A stretch of 64,000 nucleotides of DNA from Natrinema ejinorense (GCF_002494345.1 NZ_NXNI01000001.1:1178001-1242000); one strand, 5' to 3'. Positions 35,603 to 45,076 are shown, numbered from the stretch's first letter. Notes: generated by a model from the letters alone, not told the origin. Program-made: numbers and translations.

Positions 35603-35688
35603 AAGTGCCCCTTCTCGGCTCGGTCCCTTAAAGACATCTACAGCGGAGCGTCGGGGGACGCCGCCTCGGCCGTTCTGTCATCCGGAAG

Positions 35689-35695
35689 TATATAT
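35689..35695 (+). promoter_or_regulatory. TATA box of lipoprotein operon
   Basis: TATATAT 25-31 nt before ATG 35720, in a GC-rich context (GGAAG before it). The spacing fits a leaderless transcript for the two-gene lipoprotein operon. Confidence 0.6.
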
Positions 35696-35719
35696 CGCTC
35701 GAGTAACCATCGGTGGACG

Positions 35720-36427
35720 ATGTCCTCCACGACGCTCTCCCGCAGGCGGGTACTCGCTGCCGGCGGTAGTTGCCTTTCGACGGTGGTTGCGGGGTGTTCC
35801 GGGAGCGGCGGATCGACCGGCGACAGCGAGACCGTTCACGACACGAATCGGGTGTCCGAATCGACCCACGAGTACGACGTCCTGTTCGTGCGCTCGGCCG
35901 ACGGGGCACCGTTCGTCTATCCGAACGAAGCGGCGGCCCAGCGGCAGAAAGACGAGGATCGGCCGCCGCTACACACCGGGTCGTTTTTCCTGATCGATGA
36001 CGGTGATGCCGATGCACTCCGGATCGATCTCGAGGAGAACGCCGAGGAAACGACTGAGATACGCGAGTTCGTCGACGACACTGATTTCGAGACTGAATCG
36101 ATCGTCATCGATCAGCGTCCCATCGGCGACTGTTATCACAGACACGTACGGAGCGTTCAGGCGACGGACGGCAATTTTCATCGACGGTACTGCCGCACGC
36201 TGAAAGACCCGATGACGCCCTGTGAGGCCGATACCGACGTGATGGAAGTCGTCGTCTTCCGGATCCAGCGATCGTACGAGGACACGCCATCGAGTCACTC
36301 GAGTTCCGAGAGCGCGTCCTGTCGAGGCTCGATCATCGAGGGAGAGAACGGATCCGAACCGGTCTCGAACGGGACCGACTCTTCAGACGCGAACGCAACC
36401 GACGGCGAGGAGGGGAGTCGCGAATGA
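35720..36427 (+). CDS. Hypothetical Tat lipoprotein
   Basis: A 235-residue protein with signal LSRRRVLAAGGSCLSTVVAGC; lipobox at VVAGC. The mature part is acidic, with a central segment (YPNEAAAQRQKDEDRPPLHTGSFFLIDD) and four Cys (CYHRHV, YCRTL, PCEAD, SCRGS) that might form disulfides. The tail is Ser/Asn/Asp-rich. Its stop overlaps the start of the next lipoprotein gene by 4 nt, so they are translationally coupled. No family recognised. Confidence 0.75.
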   Translation: MSSTTLSRRRVLAAGGSCLSTVVAGCSGSGGSTGDSETVHDTNRVSESTHEYDVLFVRSADGAPFVYPNEAAAQRQKDEDRPPLHTGSFFLIDDGDADALRIDLEENAEETTEIREFVDDTDFETESIVIDQRPIGDCYHRHVRSVQATDGNFHRRYCRTLKDPMTPCEADTDVMEVVVFRIQRSYEDTPSSHSSSESASCRGSIIEGENGSEPVSNGTDSSDANATDGEEGSRE

Positions 36428-37773
36428 CCGCGTCGAACCGGCGGTCGACTGACCGACGGCGGTTCCTCGCCGGGCTCACCGCGGTGTCCGGGGTTGCCGT
36501 CGCCGGCTGCAGTAGCTTCCCGTGGATCGACGAAACGAACGGGTCGTTTCCCGTCTCGGAAGTCGCCAGCGTTCTCTCACCGCCCGCTCCGCGGATCGAC
36601 GGCCCGGTTCCGGTACGGCCCGACGCGAGTGCGATCGAAACCGCACTCGAGCGGGTCGACGAACTGGTGGCACCGATCCCCAACCCGCTCACGGTGGAGG
36701 CGGTCCCGAACGGAGTCGTCCGCGAATCGATCGCCGACGCGCGCAACGAGGCCGGCGAGAGCCGGGCCGAGGCGGCCGATGCGACGGGGCCAGCGCTGTA
36801 TCACGCGCTTCGTGGTCTTCGAGGAGGCCGTGCCAACGCTCGGCAAGCGATAACGACGTGGTCGGCCATCGACGACGAGACGCTGGCCGCCGATCTCGTG
36901 GACGAGTACAGCGAACTCCAGCCGCGGGTCCGCGATCAGCGCACGTCGCTCGCGTATCGCGGAAACGCCACCGACGACGAACTGTTCCGCTCGGCCCTCT
37001 ACTACTCCCGGCTCGAGGCCGCCCTCGACCGGGCGATCGGGTCTCTCGGGCAATGGGAGATCGACGAGGGCGCAACCGTCATCGACACAGGCGAGGCCGC
37101 CGCCGACCTGGAGTCCGCGGCGGCGACGGCGAGCGGCTGGGAGCACTTCGCCGATCGGTACGAGGCGACGCTCGACGAGCCGATCGACCTCGAGCCGATC
37201 CTGCGCGGCGCGCTCGAGCGGTGCGTCGACTACGCCGACGGCGTCGCCTTTCCCGCACAGGACGACGACTGGTTCGACGAAATCGGCGTCGGCGACATCA
37301 ACGAGACGTACCTCGAGCACATTCTCTGGCGGACCGGTAATGCCGTCACGGACGAGCGAGAGAGAATGGAGACTTCAGTGAGCGACGGGGACCTCGGAAC
37401 GGGGCTCTATCACGCTGTTCGATTCGAACAGGCGTTCCGGACGTTCGCGGTCGTTCGCGACCGAATCGCGGACGGTTCGGTCTCACTCCCCGAAACGCTC
37501 GCCGACGTCCGCGACGAACGGAAGGCCGCGATCGGCGCGGCCGAGACGGCGCGAGACGCGCTCACCGACCCATCGCCCGGAGCGTTGGCACTCGCGGAAA
37601 CGAGTCAGCGACTCGAGTGGGCCGACCAGTCCGTGCGACGAGTGGCCGACGCCGACTCCGATGCCGTCACGTCGCTGAACAGCGAGTACGGAGACTACGT
37701 GCGCGTTCGGGCATCGCTCGAGGTGCTTCCGGAGGCGGTCGATGCGTTTCGGTCGCGCGTGCTCGAGGGATAG
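36424..37773 (+). CDS. Hypothetical Tat lipoprotein, helical
   Basis: A 449-residue protein with signal TDRRRFLAGLTAVSGVAVAGC (Tat motif and lipobox). After a Pro-rich stretch, the mature protein is nearly all alpha-helical (ETALERVDELVAPI, DLESAAATASGWEHFADRYEATL, RVADADSDAVTSLNSEYGDYVRVRASLEVL). It has no extra Cys and no catalytic motif that I recognise. Coupled (ATGA) to the upstream lipoprotein; the two may form a surface complex. Confidence 0.75.
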   Translation: MTASNRRSTDRRRFLAGLTAVSGVAVAGCSSFPWIDETNGSFPVSEVASVLSPPAPRIDGPVPVRPDASAIETALERVDELVAPIPNPLTVEAVPNGVVRESIADARNEAGESRAEAADATGPALYHALRGLRGGRANARQAITTWSAIDDETLAADLVDEYSELQPRVRDQRTSLAYRGNATDDELFRSALYYSRLEAALDRAIGSLGQWEIDEGATVIDTGEAAADLESAAATASGWEHFADRYEATLDEPIDLEPILRGALERCVDYADGVAFPAQDDDWFDEIGVGDINETYLEHILWRTGNAVTDERERMETSVSDGDLGTGLYHAVRFEQAFRTFAVVRDRIADGSVSLPETLADVRDERKAAIGAAETARDALTDPSPGALALAETSQRLEWADQSVRRVADADSDAVTSLNSEYGDYVRVRASLEVLPEAVDAFRSRVLEG

Positions 37774-37858
37774 CACGAACGTCGTCACGATGGTCGGAGC
37801 CGTTGCCCGATCCAGACCCCTTTACTATCCCCGGTGCGAAGGCTCGCCTAACAACCAC

Positions 37859-38674
37859 ATGGTACTGACAAAGCGAGTCATCCCGTGTATCGACGTGGAT
37901 CTCGACGCGGACGGGAACCCGGCAGTCTACACCGGCGTCAACTTCGAGGACCTGAAATACACCGGCGATCCGGTCGAGATGGCTCGCGCGTACAACCGCG
38001 CGGGCGCAGACGAGTTCGTCTTCCTCGACATCACCGCCTCGGCGGAGGGTCGCGAGACGATGCTCGACGTCGTCGAGCGCGTCGCAGACGAGGTCTTTAT
38101 TCCGCTCACCGTCGGTGGCGGTATCCGCACCACCGAGGACATCAAGGAGACCCTGCGGGCCGGCGCGGACAAGGTCTCGATCACCACCGGCGCTCTCGAG
38201 CGGCCCGAACTGATCAACGAGGGCGCGAGGGCCTTCGGCAACCAGTGTATCGTCATCAGCGTCGACGCCCGGCGGCGCTTCGACGAGGGGGGCGAGCACT
38301 ACGTCGAGATCGACGGCGAGTCCTGCTGGTTCGAGTGTACGAAGAAAGGCGGCCGCGAGGGGACCGGCATCGACGTCCTCGAGTGGGCCGCGGAAGCCGA
38401 GTCCCGCGGGGCGGGCGAACTGTTCGTCAACTCGATCGACAAGGACGGCACGAAAGACGGCTACGACCTGCCGTTGACGAAGGCGGTCTGTGATACCGTC
38501 GATACCCCGGTGATCGCCTCCTCGGGCTGTGGCGGCCCCGAAGACATGTACGACGTGTTCGCCGAGGCGGGTGCCGACGCCGGACTTGCGGCCTCGATCT
38601 TCCACTTCGACGAGTACTCCATCGAGGAGACGAAGGCCTATCTGGACGACCACGGCGTCCCCGTTCGTCTCTGA
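37859..38674 (+). CDS. hisF: Imidazole glycerol phosphate synthase cyclase subunit
   Basis: A 271-residue TIM-barrel enzyme that, with HisH, makes imidazole glycerol phosphate and AICAR in histidine synthesis. Signature parts are [10 protein letters not shown] (catalytic Asp), [28 protein letters not shown] and [15 protein letters not shown] (second catalytic Asp), plus [11 protein letters not shown]. An acidic haloadapted insertion lies near 125-145. ATG 37859 is set by homology of the N-terminus; TTTACTATCC about 38 nt upstream is a TATA candidate. Its TGA begins element copy 2. Confidence 0.96.
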   Translation: MVLTKRVIPCIDVDLDADGNPAVYTGVNFEDLKYTGDPVEMARAYNRAGADEFVFLDITASAEGRETMLDVVERVADEVFIPLTVGGGIRTTEDIKETLRAGADKVSITTGALERPELINEGARAFGNQCIVISVDARRRFDEGGEHYVEIDGESCWFECTKKGGREGTGIDVLEWAAEAESRGAGELFVNSIDKDGTKDGYDLPLTKAVCDTVDTPVIASSGCGGPEDMYDVFAEAGADAGLAASIFHFDEYSIEETKAYLDDHGVPVRL

Positions 38675-38757
38675 TACGGTTTGCTGTCCCGATGTCCCGG
38701 TGGGACCGCAGGGCGGTCCCGGTCCCACCGGCAATGACTTCCAGTAGACCGTATGAG
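38672..38757 (+). repeat. Structured 3' element, copy 2 (after hisF)
   Basis: An 86 bp element starting at the hisF stop TGA. It begins TGATACGGT and ends ACCGTATGAG. The outer stem ATACGGT/ACCGTAT is 7 bp, and CTG/CAG pairs inside it. The core GGGACCGC-AGG-GCGGTCCC can also pair in an alternative form, CCGGTGGGACC with GGTCCCACCGG (11 bp). The two mutually exclusive hairpins could act as a switch. Closest relative is copy 1. Confidence 0.7.
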
Positions 38758-38869
38758 GGCGACACGTCCGCGGCCACCGATGTCTCGGCCGCCTCGAACG
38801 ATCCGTTGACGGACCGGTTCCGATCGGACATCCAATACGTTTATTCCGCCGCAGTCCTGCTTTCCGACA

Positions 38870-39733
38870 GTGAAATGGCGGTGTACGCGGTGTGGGAAAC
38901 CACACGCGGAAAACGATCCTCCCTGTGACGAGTGCGGTCACAACGCCTTCGAGAAGGCGGTCGTCCGGGTAGACGAGACCGACGGCGCGAGCGATGCCGG
39001 CGGCGAGCCGATCCCGTCCGGAACCGTCGAGACCGGGCCGGAGTACGTCTGGGCCTGTCCGAACTGCGGCCGCGAACACGTCCGGAACACCCCGCCGTGT
39101 TCCCGCTGTGGCAATCCCGACCTCGAGCGGGTCGAACGGACCTACGAGGGGCTCGAGCAGGATCTCGACACGCCGAGCTGGTTCGAGGTCGCAAAGCCTT
39201 ACCTGCCGATCTTCGCCGTCGTCGGCGTCGTCATCGCGCTGTTCGCGACGGGAATCGTTCCGGTCTCGGTGCTCCCGGGGATCGGCCAGCCATCGCCGCC
39301 CGACGCGCCGGGCGATGGGGCCGAGTCAGCAGGGTTCGATCTCGAGGCGATGGAAGGCGAGATTCACGAGCGACTCGAGATGGAACGGGAGTCCTCGGCG
39401 GGACGATCGTACGACGAGGGCCTCGCGGACTACGCCGAGTACGAAAACCGACGGCTCGTCGCGGAAGCGTTCTCCGACAGGGATCCCGACGACGCGAGGG
39501 CTAGCCAGTTCGATCACGGGTGCGGTAACGCACGAGTCTCCGGCGCGCCACTGATCCTCTCCGAGCGGTCGATCGGAGCGTACGACGACGAGTCGGCACT
39601 CGCCGACGACATCGCCCGGGCGCTTCTCTCCTCACAGTTCGGTGACGCCGTTCGGGCCGGGTTCGACGCCGAAGGGATCGACGTCCACGTCGCACCGAAC
39701 GACGACATCTACGTCTATTATACCGTCTGCTAA
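38870..39733 (+). CDS. Zinc-ribbon membrane protein with possible CAP-like domain
   Basis: A 287-residue protein starting with GTG. Two CxxC zinc ribbons come first: CTRC...CDEC (residues 5-23) and CPNC...CSRC (about 63-82). One membrane helix (about 112-132, LPIFAVVGVVIALFATGIVPV) follows. The outer C-terminal domain reads IHERLEMERESSAGRSYDEGLADYAEYENRRL and ends YVYYTVC; this matches the helix arrangement of bacterial CAP/SCP-like domains, though the His-Glu core is not fully clear. TATA-like GTTTATTCC is about 30 nt upstream. Confidence 0.65.
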   Translation: MKWRCTRCGKPHAENDPPCDECGHNAFEKAVVRVDETDGASDAGGEPIPSGTVETGPEYVWACPNCGREHVRNTPPCSRCGNPDLERVERTYEGLEQDLDTPSWFEVAKPYLPIFAVVGVVIALFATGIVPVSVLPGIGQPSPPDAPGDGAESAGFDLEAMEGEIHERLEMERESSAGRSYDEGLADYAEYENRRLVAEAFSDRDPDDARASQFDHGCGNARVSGAPLILSERSIGAYDDESALADDIARALLSSQFGDAVRAGFDAEGIDVHVAPNDDIYVYYTVC

Positions 39734-39832
39734 CCGCTCTCGACGGCGGGCTCGAGATCGGAGGAAAACGGCGAGAACAGGTTCGCGCCAATACGAGAAC
39801 AGCGAGAGCGCTGCGATCGACTGTCGGGGGGA

Positions 39833-40117
39833 TCAGGCGGCCGCTTCGAACGCGTCCCGGAACGACGTCGCCTTCTCGCGGACGGTCACGGCCGCCTCCT
39901 CGAGGCATTCGAGGGGATCCGCGCCGCCTTCGGTCTTGATCGTCAGGATTGGCTCCGTCTGACCCCCCGACTGCTCGGGGTTGACGTCGTAGGTCGCTGC
40001 GCTCACGTCGTCGTGCTCGAGCAGCGCGCCCTTGAGCACGTTCATGAAGGTGTGATCCTCGCCGGCGATCTCGATCGAGAGTTCGTTGTCGGTGCTCTCG
40101 GTGACCCGCAGTTCCAT
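39833..40117 (-). CDS. rpo11: RNA polymerase subunit Rpo11 (L)
   Basis: A 94-residue subunit, homologous to eukaryotic Rpb11, that dimerises with Rpo3 during polymerase assembly. The typical core is [27 protein letters not shown] and [21 protein letters not shown]. The length is right for the family. Convergent with the zinc-ribbon gene and divergent from the rhomboid gene (103 bp between). Confidence 0.95.
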   Translation of the reverse strand: MELRVTESTDNELSIEIAGEDHTFMNVLKGALLEHDDVSAATYDVNPEQSGGQTEPILTIKTEGGADPLECLEEAAVTVREKATSFRDAFEAAA

Positions 40118-40220
40118 GTCATCCAGTCCGGTCGTCGGCTGCTTGTACCTTTCGAAGCCGCCGCTGGACGGCCGTTCGCTGAAGGCAAATCACTATACGC
40201 CCCCGTTCGAACGACGGCAC

Positions 40221-42062
40221 ATGCTCTCGCTTGCGGCCACGCTGTCGGTTCTCGTCGCCGCGGCGCTAGTGGGATCGATCGCGATCGTCAGGCGGGTCCA
40301 TCGGCCGGAGCGACGCTGGCGCGACGTGCTCCGATCCCGATTCGTCTACGGAATCCCGTGGGGATCGATCGTGGTGATCGCGTTCGTCGTCGCCGTCTAT
40401 CTCTTCGTCCAGGACGGCATCACGAACGTCGACGATCCGGTGACGATTCCCTACCGCACCTGGTCGTACTTCTACCCGCTGGGAATGGCGACGGCGTCGT
40501 TTTCCCACGCCGGCCCCGGCCATCTCGTCGGCAATCTCGCCGGGACGGTCGTCGTCGCGCCGCTGGCGGAGTACGCCTGGGGTCACTATCCGGACGAGCG
40601 CGACCCACAGCGACCCGACTCGTGGCGAACCGATCCGCGGGTTCGGGCGTTCGTTCTCTTTCCGCTGGCCGTCGTCGCAATCGGGCTGGTGACGAGTCTG
40701 TTCGCGCTCGGCCCCGTGATCGGCTTCTCGGGCGTCGTCTTCGCCTTCGCCGGGTTCGCCATCGTCCACTATCCGATCGTGACGATCGTCGCCACGCTAG
40801 GCGTCCAGAGCGTCGTCCTGCGGCTCTTTTATGCGCTGCAGGACCCGATTCGAACCTACACCGCCCAGCCGAGCCCACCCTCGGCCCCCTCCTGGGCCGG
40901 CATCGCCATCCAGGGCCACGCGCTGGGCCTCTTCCTGGGTTTCGTCCTCGGCATCGCGCTCCTGGAGCGGCGGGGAACCCGGCCGAACCCGTTCCGACTC
41001 TGGCTCGCGGTGCTCCTCTTTGGGTTCTCAAAGGGACTGTGGGCGATCTACTGGTTCGGGGGCGAGAACTCGTACATCCTCTTTCAGGGCCCCGGTGTCG
41101 CCATCGTCTCGGTACTCGCGCTCGTCGTCACCCTCTCGATGACCGCCTCGGAGACTCCCCTCCTCCCCCGACGACTCGAGGGCCTGCTCGCGGGGTCGAC
41201 GGCACCACCGCCGGGGCCGGCCGACGACGGGGCGTCCTCGGTCGTCCGCCCGCTCGAACTCGCAGGCGGTGGTCGCGACGACGGTCCCACCACGGCTCGT
41301 CTCGACCGCGTTCGAGAGATCGTCGGTGGCGGCCGACGGCGCGCCCGCGAGTCGAACTGGCTGTCGGCCCTGACACCCAAGGGGGTCGCGTTCCTCGCGG
41401 TCGTCGGTATCCTCGCGCTTCTGGCCGGCATCGCCGTCCCGGCCAACTTCCTCGTCGTCGACGACGCAAGCGCGTCCTCGGACGCGGCCGTCCAGATCGA
41501 GGACTACACCGTCGAGTACGTCGAAGGCGTTCCGAACGGACTCGTCACCGGGATCGGCATCGACGCGGTCGAGAGCGACGAGGGCCTCGAGTCCAGCGGG
41601 GTGATCGTCGCCAGCGAGCGACGCCAAATCTGGCTCGAGGCGGTCAGCACCCAGCGACTCGCCTATACCGGCGAGGAAACGGTCGCCGTCGGCGGCCCCG
41701 GCTGGCGAGAGACCGTCCACGTCGAACGGACCGGCTGGGAACCCGTCGGCAACGAGACCGTCTATCAGGTCTGGCTGTGGGAGGACGGCGACGACCGCCA
41801 ACTCGCGTACGAATCCAACGAATCACGAGCGGAAGCCGAGATCGCCGGGCGGAACGTGACGATCGACTCCGACGACGACACGTTCGTCCTCGCGGTCGAC
41901 TCGAGCGAAACCGGGGCCGTCACGACGCCGCTCCCGAACGACAACGAGACGGCGTCGGCGGGCGGGCTCACCTTCCAACGCGAGAACGAAACGATCTACG
42001 CGAGCGCCGACGGCACTCGCGTCGCGATCGCGAGCGAGGAGACCTACGATACGGTCGGCTGA
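40221..42062 (+). CDS. Rhomboid family intramembrane serine protease with external domain
   Basis: A 613-residue protein. The rhomboid core occupies about residues 35-310, with HLVGNLAGTVVVAPLAEY (HxxxN), the catalytic Ser in VIGFSGVVFAFAGFAIVH (GxSG) and the catalytic His in IQGHALGLFLGFVLGI. Loops are longer than in bacterial GlpG. After a cytoplasmic Pro/Arg linker, one more helix (VAFLAVVGILALLAGIAVPANFLVV) leads to an external domain of about 200 acidic residues. TATA-like ACTATACG 30 nt upstream suggests a leaderless ATG at 40221. Substrates unknown. Confidence 0.9.
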   Translation: MLSLAATLSVLVAAALVGSIAIVRRVHRPERRWRDVLRSRFVYGIPWGSIVVIAFVVAVYLFVQDGITNVDDPVTIPYRTWSYFYPLGMATASFSHAGPGHLVGNLAGTVVVAPLAEYAWGHYPDERDPQRPDSWRTDPRVRAFVLFPLAVVAIGLVTSLFALGPVIGFSGVVFAFAGFAIVHYPIVTIVATLGVQSVVLRLFYALQDPIRTYTAQPSPPSAPSWAGIAIQGHALGLFLGFVLGIALLERRGTRPNPFRLWLAVLLFGFSKGLWAIYWFGGENSYILFQGPGVAIVSVLALVVTLSMTASETPLLPRRLEGLLAGSTAPPPGPADDGASSVVRPLELAGGGRDDGPTTARLDRVREIVGGGRRRARESNWLSALTPKGVAFLAVVGILALLAGIAVPANFLVVDDASASSDAAVQIEDYTVEYVEGVPNGLVTGIGIDAVESDEGLESSGVIVASERRQIWLEAVSTQRLAYTGEETVAVGGPGWRETVHVERTGWEPVGNETVYQVWLWEDGDDRQLAYESNESRAEAEIAGRNVTIDSDDDTFVLAVDSSETGAVTTPLPNDNETASAGGLTFQRENETIYASADGTRVAIASEETYDTVG

Positions 42063-42113
42063 TCGCGATCTTCCGTGCTCATCTCTCCACATACTTTTTT
42101 GTGGTCGAAGTGA

Positions 42114-42668
42114 ATGGTTAAAACGATGTCATCTAACGATAGCAGACGCAGAAAACTACGCGAATCGGGACGATCGCTCGTCTCGACAGTACTGTCCTGG
42201 CTCGTCGGCAATCGCCCCGCCAGATCCATGGCCACCGTTTTTCTGGCAGCCGTCCTCGGTCTCGCGGTCGCAGTGGGGGTCGGGACGACGATCGGCAGTG
42301 ACCGCATTGCCGCCCTCGTCGTCGAAACGTGGACCGGGACCGAATTCCACGTCGAGGTCGTGGTCGCGACCAGTCTGCTCGTTGGCGTCGGCGCACTCGG
42401 CGCGGCCGTCACGTCCGGATTCCTCCCGACGTTTGCGCTGGTCGCCAGCGTCCCGTTCGGCGTCGGACTCGCCCGGTACGGAACCGTGTACGCGGTCGAA
42501 CAGTTCACCATGGTCGTCTCGCTGCCGGAAGCGATTGCCGATGGAACGGGTGCGGCACTCGTCGTCGGTCTCCCGCTTGCGGTGCTTGGCTATCTCGTCG
42601 GTGCTAGTCTCCGGCGCATCGCCGGTAGCACTCGCGGTCGCTCCGGGCCTCGATTCCGCCCCGGCTGA
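42114..42668 (+). CDS. Hypothetical membrane protein
   Basis: A 184-residue protein with a basic N-terminus (SNDSRRRKLRESGRS) and four hydrophobic segments: about 38-60, 80-102, 103-125 and 145-168. A second Met at codon 5 (42126) is an alternative start. An AT-rich ACATACTTTTTT lies about 25 nt upstream. No family recognised. It ends 7 bp from the convergent methyltransferase gene. Confidence 0.65.
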   Translation: MVKTMSSNDSRRRKLRESGRSLVSTVLSWLVGNRPARSMATVFLAAVLGLAVAVGVGTTIGSDRIAALVVETWTGTEFHVEVVVATSLLVGVGALGAAVTSGFLPTFALVASVPFGVGLARYGTVYAVEQFTMVVSLPEAIADGTGAALVVGLPLAVLGYLVGASLRRIAGSTRGRSGPRFRPG

Positions 42669-42675
42669 TCGCCCG

Positions 42676-43314
42676 TCACTCCCACTCGATGCGGAACACT
42701 TCGGCCTCGAGGGCCTCCCGTGTCTCGGTGTGGAACGCGAACCGCTTCGCGATGGGGAATTCCGCGCGGAACGCGTGTGTCACGCCCCCACCTTCGTCGG
42801 CGGCGAACGACTCGACGAACGCCTGGCTCCCCTCGTTGTGGATCGTGTACGAAACCGTCGCGATCTCGCTGGCCGTCTCGAGGAAGGCCCGATCCGCGTG
42901 TCGGTTCCCACGCTGTGCGCCGAATGGAGGGTTCGAGACGACCGTCGCATCGGAGATCGAAAACGGATGCCGGGCAACGTCCCCGCGAAGCCACGCGAGC
43001 GCGTGGTCGGGATCACCGCTCTCGCCGACGACTGCCCGTTCGTTCCGACGAGCCAACTCGAGCGCGTCCGAATCGACGTCGATGCCGGCAACCCGATCGG
43101 CACCGGCGAGTGCCGCCCCGATCGCGAGCATTCCCGTCCCGGTTCCCAGATCGACGACCTGCCGGTCGAGGTCGTCCTGTAACCCCGCCAGATGACAGAT
43201 GTGGGCGGCGAGTTCCGCCGGCGTCAGATACTGCTCGAGGGAGACGGAGGGATCCTCGAAGTCCGCGATCGACTCGAGTCGCCGGGCGAGGGTCCGTCGT
43301 GAGAGCCCGCTCAT
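42676..43314 (-). CDS. METTL5-like N6-adenine methyltransferase
   Basis: A 212-residue class I SAM methyltransferase. The motif I region is DLGTGTGMLAIGAALAG, the acidic motif II is GIDVDSDALELARRN, and the catalytic N6-adenine motif NPPFG is in DATVVSNPPFGAQRGNRHADRAFL. QYLTPAELAAHICHLAG precedes motif I, as in METTL5, which methylates a small-subunit rRNA adenine. ATG 43314 (MSGLSRRTLARRLESI) is chosen; the longer frame upstream is not family-like. Confidence 0.87.
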   Translation of the reverse strand: MSGLSRRTLARRLESIADFEDPSVSLEQYLTPAELAAHICHLAGLQDDLDRQVVDLGTGTGMLAIGAALAGADRVAGIDVDSDALELARRNERAVVGESGDPDHALAWLRGDVARHPFSISDATVVSNPPFGAQRGNRHADRAFLETASEIATVSYTIHNEGSQAFVESFAADEGGGVTHAFRAEFPIAKRFAFHTETREALEAEVFRIEWE

Positions 43315-43438
43315 CTCGGCCGTCGACGGCGATCGATTCCTCGCGGACGACGGTCTCGAGAGCGACGGAGAACAGTCACGGACTGGTGTCGGCCGATCGC
43401 GCGAGTGGACGACGATCTCATTGGCATCGAATACACGA

Positions 43439-43609
43439 ATGACGTGCAAAAAGGTTCGTGAATGCGTGAACCGACCGATCCGAGTGGACGCCATTGCGGA
43501 ATCCGAGGTCGTCGGGGAACTGATCGACCTGGGTCGACGATGGGAACCTCTCACGATCGAACGGTACGGTTTCACGACAGGTTCGAATAGAGTTAAGGAT
43601 TCCCCGTGA
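43439..43609 (+). CDS. Possible small protein
   Basis: A 56-codon frame (MTCKKVRECVNRPIRVDAIAES...) with codon use that resembles real genes, lying alone in the 306 bp between the methyltransferase and the zinc-ribbon gene. Two Cys (3 and 9). It ends 11 bp before the zinc-ribbon ATG. It could instead be leader DNA of that gene. Weak call. Confidence 0.3.
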   Translation: MTCKKVRECVNRPIRVDAIAESEVVGELIDLGRRWEPLTIERYGFTTGSNRVKDSP

Positions 43610-43620
43610 CAGTTACAGGT

Positions 43621-43803
43621 ATGGACGAGTGCCCACGGTGTGGGGGATCCATCGAAGAGTTCTCGCTCGGGGACGTGTCGACGATCACGTGTTCCCGCTG
43701 TGGATTCGCCGATATCCCCGTCGAACACCAGCCGGCCGGTGAGAACACCGAGTCCTGGCGGGACGCGTTCAACCGGTTTTACGAGGACTCCGCCGAGGGC
43801 TGA
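43621..43803 (+). CDS. Small zinc-ribbon protein
   Basis: A 60-residue protein with a zinc ribbon: CPRC at 4-7 and CSRC at 24-27, followed by an acidic helix (ESWRDAFNRFYEDS). Such one-domain ribbons are common in haloarchaea and several affect metabolism or motility, but this one has no known role. ATG 43621 is preferred to GTG 43606. Its TGA is the first triplet of element copy 4. Confidence 0.75.
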   Translation: MDECPRCGGSIEEFSLGDVSTITCSRCGFADIPVEHQPAGENTESWRDAFNRFYEDSAEG

Positions 43804-43886
43804 GACGGACTCCTGTCAGTCGGTGGCGAGGCAACCGCAAGGCGGTTTCGCGGTTACGTCGATCAGTCGTTCCGGCAGACCGTGTG
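43801..43886 (+). repeat. Structured 3' element, copy 4 (after zinc-ribbon gene)
   Basis: The most divergent copy, 86 bp, again beginning at a stop TGA. It starts TGAGACGG and ends GACCGTGTG. Outer pairing ACGG/CCGT with CTG/CAG is kept. The core is AACCGC-AAG-GCGGTT, a shorter hairpin in the place of the copy 1 core, with GG to AA and CC to TT compensated. It runs towards the 3' end of the convergent actin-like gene. Confidence 0.5.
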
Positions 43887-43947
43887 TCGCTCGAGTCGTC
43901 GCTTCGGGAACTTGCCGTCGAAAGAACGAGCGCCGCGGAGCCGGCGG

Positions 43948-44979
43948 TTATTCGTTTGCGGCCGCCGCTTCCGCCTCTTCGTCCGCGTCCTCGTGGTCGA
44001 TGTCCTCGTCGGACCGGGCCGCGACGAGGCCACCGCGTGCCACGCTGTACAGCGGTTCGTTCGCGTGCGTGACGCCGCTGATCGAGAACGGGATGTTCGC
44101 CTCCGAGAGGTGGTCACGGAACAGCGCCTCGAAGCCGTCGGGGCTCGAGGTGCCACCGGTGACGACGACCGGGACGTCCAGCCCTTCTTCGACGTCCTCC
44201 TCGTCGACTTCCTTGACGATGTTCTCGATGACGTAATCGAGCAGGTTCTCGTAGTAAATCGAGAGCGCACCCTCGACGCCGCCGACATCGGTCGTGAAGT
44301 CGAGTTCGAAGTCGTCTTCCTTGATCGAGGTGACTTTGTCGACGGGCGTCCCGGTCGCGCGGGCGGCCTGTTCGTCGACCCAGTCGCCACCGCGAGCGAC
44401 GGAGAACTTCATGACGGGCACCGCGTAGTAGGAAAGACAGACGTTGGTCATCCCGGCACCGAAGCTGATGCCCAGTCCGGTGAAGTTGTTGTCCGCGAGT
44501 TCGCTGTAGATGACGGACATCCCCTCGTTGATCGGTTCGGAGTCGTACCCCATGTCGTCGAGGAACGACTCGATCGTCTTCTGGTGGTACAGCGTCGAGA
44601 GATCGGAGTCGATCGGGTCCGCTGGGGACGAGAAATAGAGCTTCTCGTCGGGATAGGCGGGTTCGCCGACGACCTGCTCGATGATGAGTTTCATCATCGG
44701 GATCGCGCTCTGCTCGTCGTTCGAGAGGATCCCGTGTTTCATCGGACGGCGGGTCTCCTTGTTGAAAATATTCGCAAAGTTCAGCGCGTCGTCGCCGACG
44801 ACGTATACCTTGTCGTCTTTGCGAATGTGGAGTACTTCGCTTCGCGAGAGCATCTGCTCGGCCATATCCGAGTATTCGATCTCGACGAACGAATTACGCT
44901 GTTGCACGAAAACCGTATCGTTCCCATCCTGTTGTGCCGACAGAATGTTCATCGTTCCGACGTCTAGGCCTTTGGCCAT
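43948..44979 (-). CDS. Archaeal actin/MreB-fold protein (salactin/volactin type)
   Basis: A 343-residue actin-superfamily ATPase. Phosphate 1 is [14 protein letters not shown], and the second phosphate loop is [22 protein letters not shown]. The adenosine motif is [17 protein letters not shown], and [14 protein letters not shown] is the segment used in ParM/MreB-like filaments. The C-terminus is acidic. Haloarchaeal actins (salactin, volactin) form dynamic filaments and affect shape or division; I assign it there by recall of sequence style. A TATA element at 45003-45010 gives a leaderless transcript. Confidence 0.85.
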   Translation of the reverse strand: MAKGLDVGTMNILSAQQDGNDTVFVQQRNSFVEIEYSDMAEQMLSRSEVLHIRKDDKVYVVGDDALNFANIFNKETRRPMKHGILSNDEQSAIPMMKLIIEQVVGEPAYPDEKLYFSSPADPIDSDLSTLYHQKTIESFLDDMGYDSEPINEGMSVIYSELADNNFTGLGISFGAGMTNVCLSYYAVPVMKFSVARGGDWVDEQAARATGTPVDKVTSIKEDDFELDFTTDVGGVEGALSIYYENLLDYVIENIVKEVDEEDVEEGLDVPVVVTGGTSSPDGFEALFRDHLSEANIPFSISGVTHANEPLYSVARGGLVAARSDEDIDHEDADEEAEAAAANE

Positions 44980-45002
44980 ATGTGGGCAAGGCCACCGACG
45001 GA

Positions 45003-45010
45003 TTATAAAT
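45003..45010 (-). promoter_or_regulatory. TATA box of the actin-like gene
   Basis: ATTTATAA on the minus strand, 24-31 nt before ATG 44979. The start is therefore probably leaderless. Confidence 0.6.
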
Positions 45011-45076
45011 CTATGTGAGTTAATTCCAGTTCACGGAAAGACAGATTAAGACGATATTTATCCGCCCCTCCAGTCG

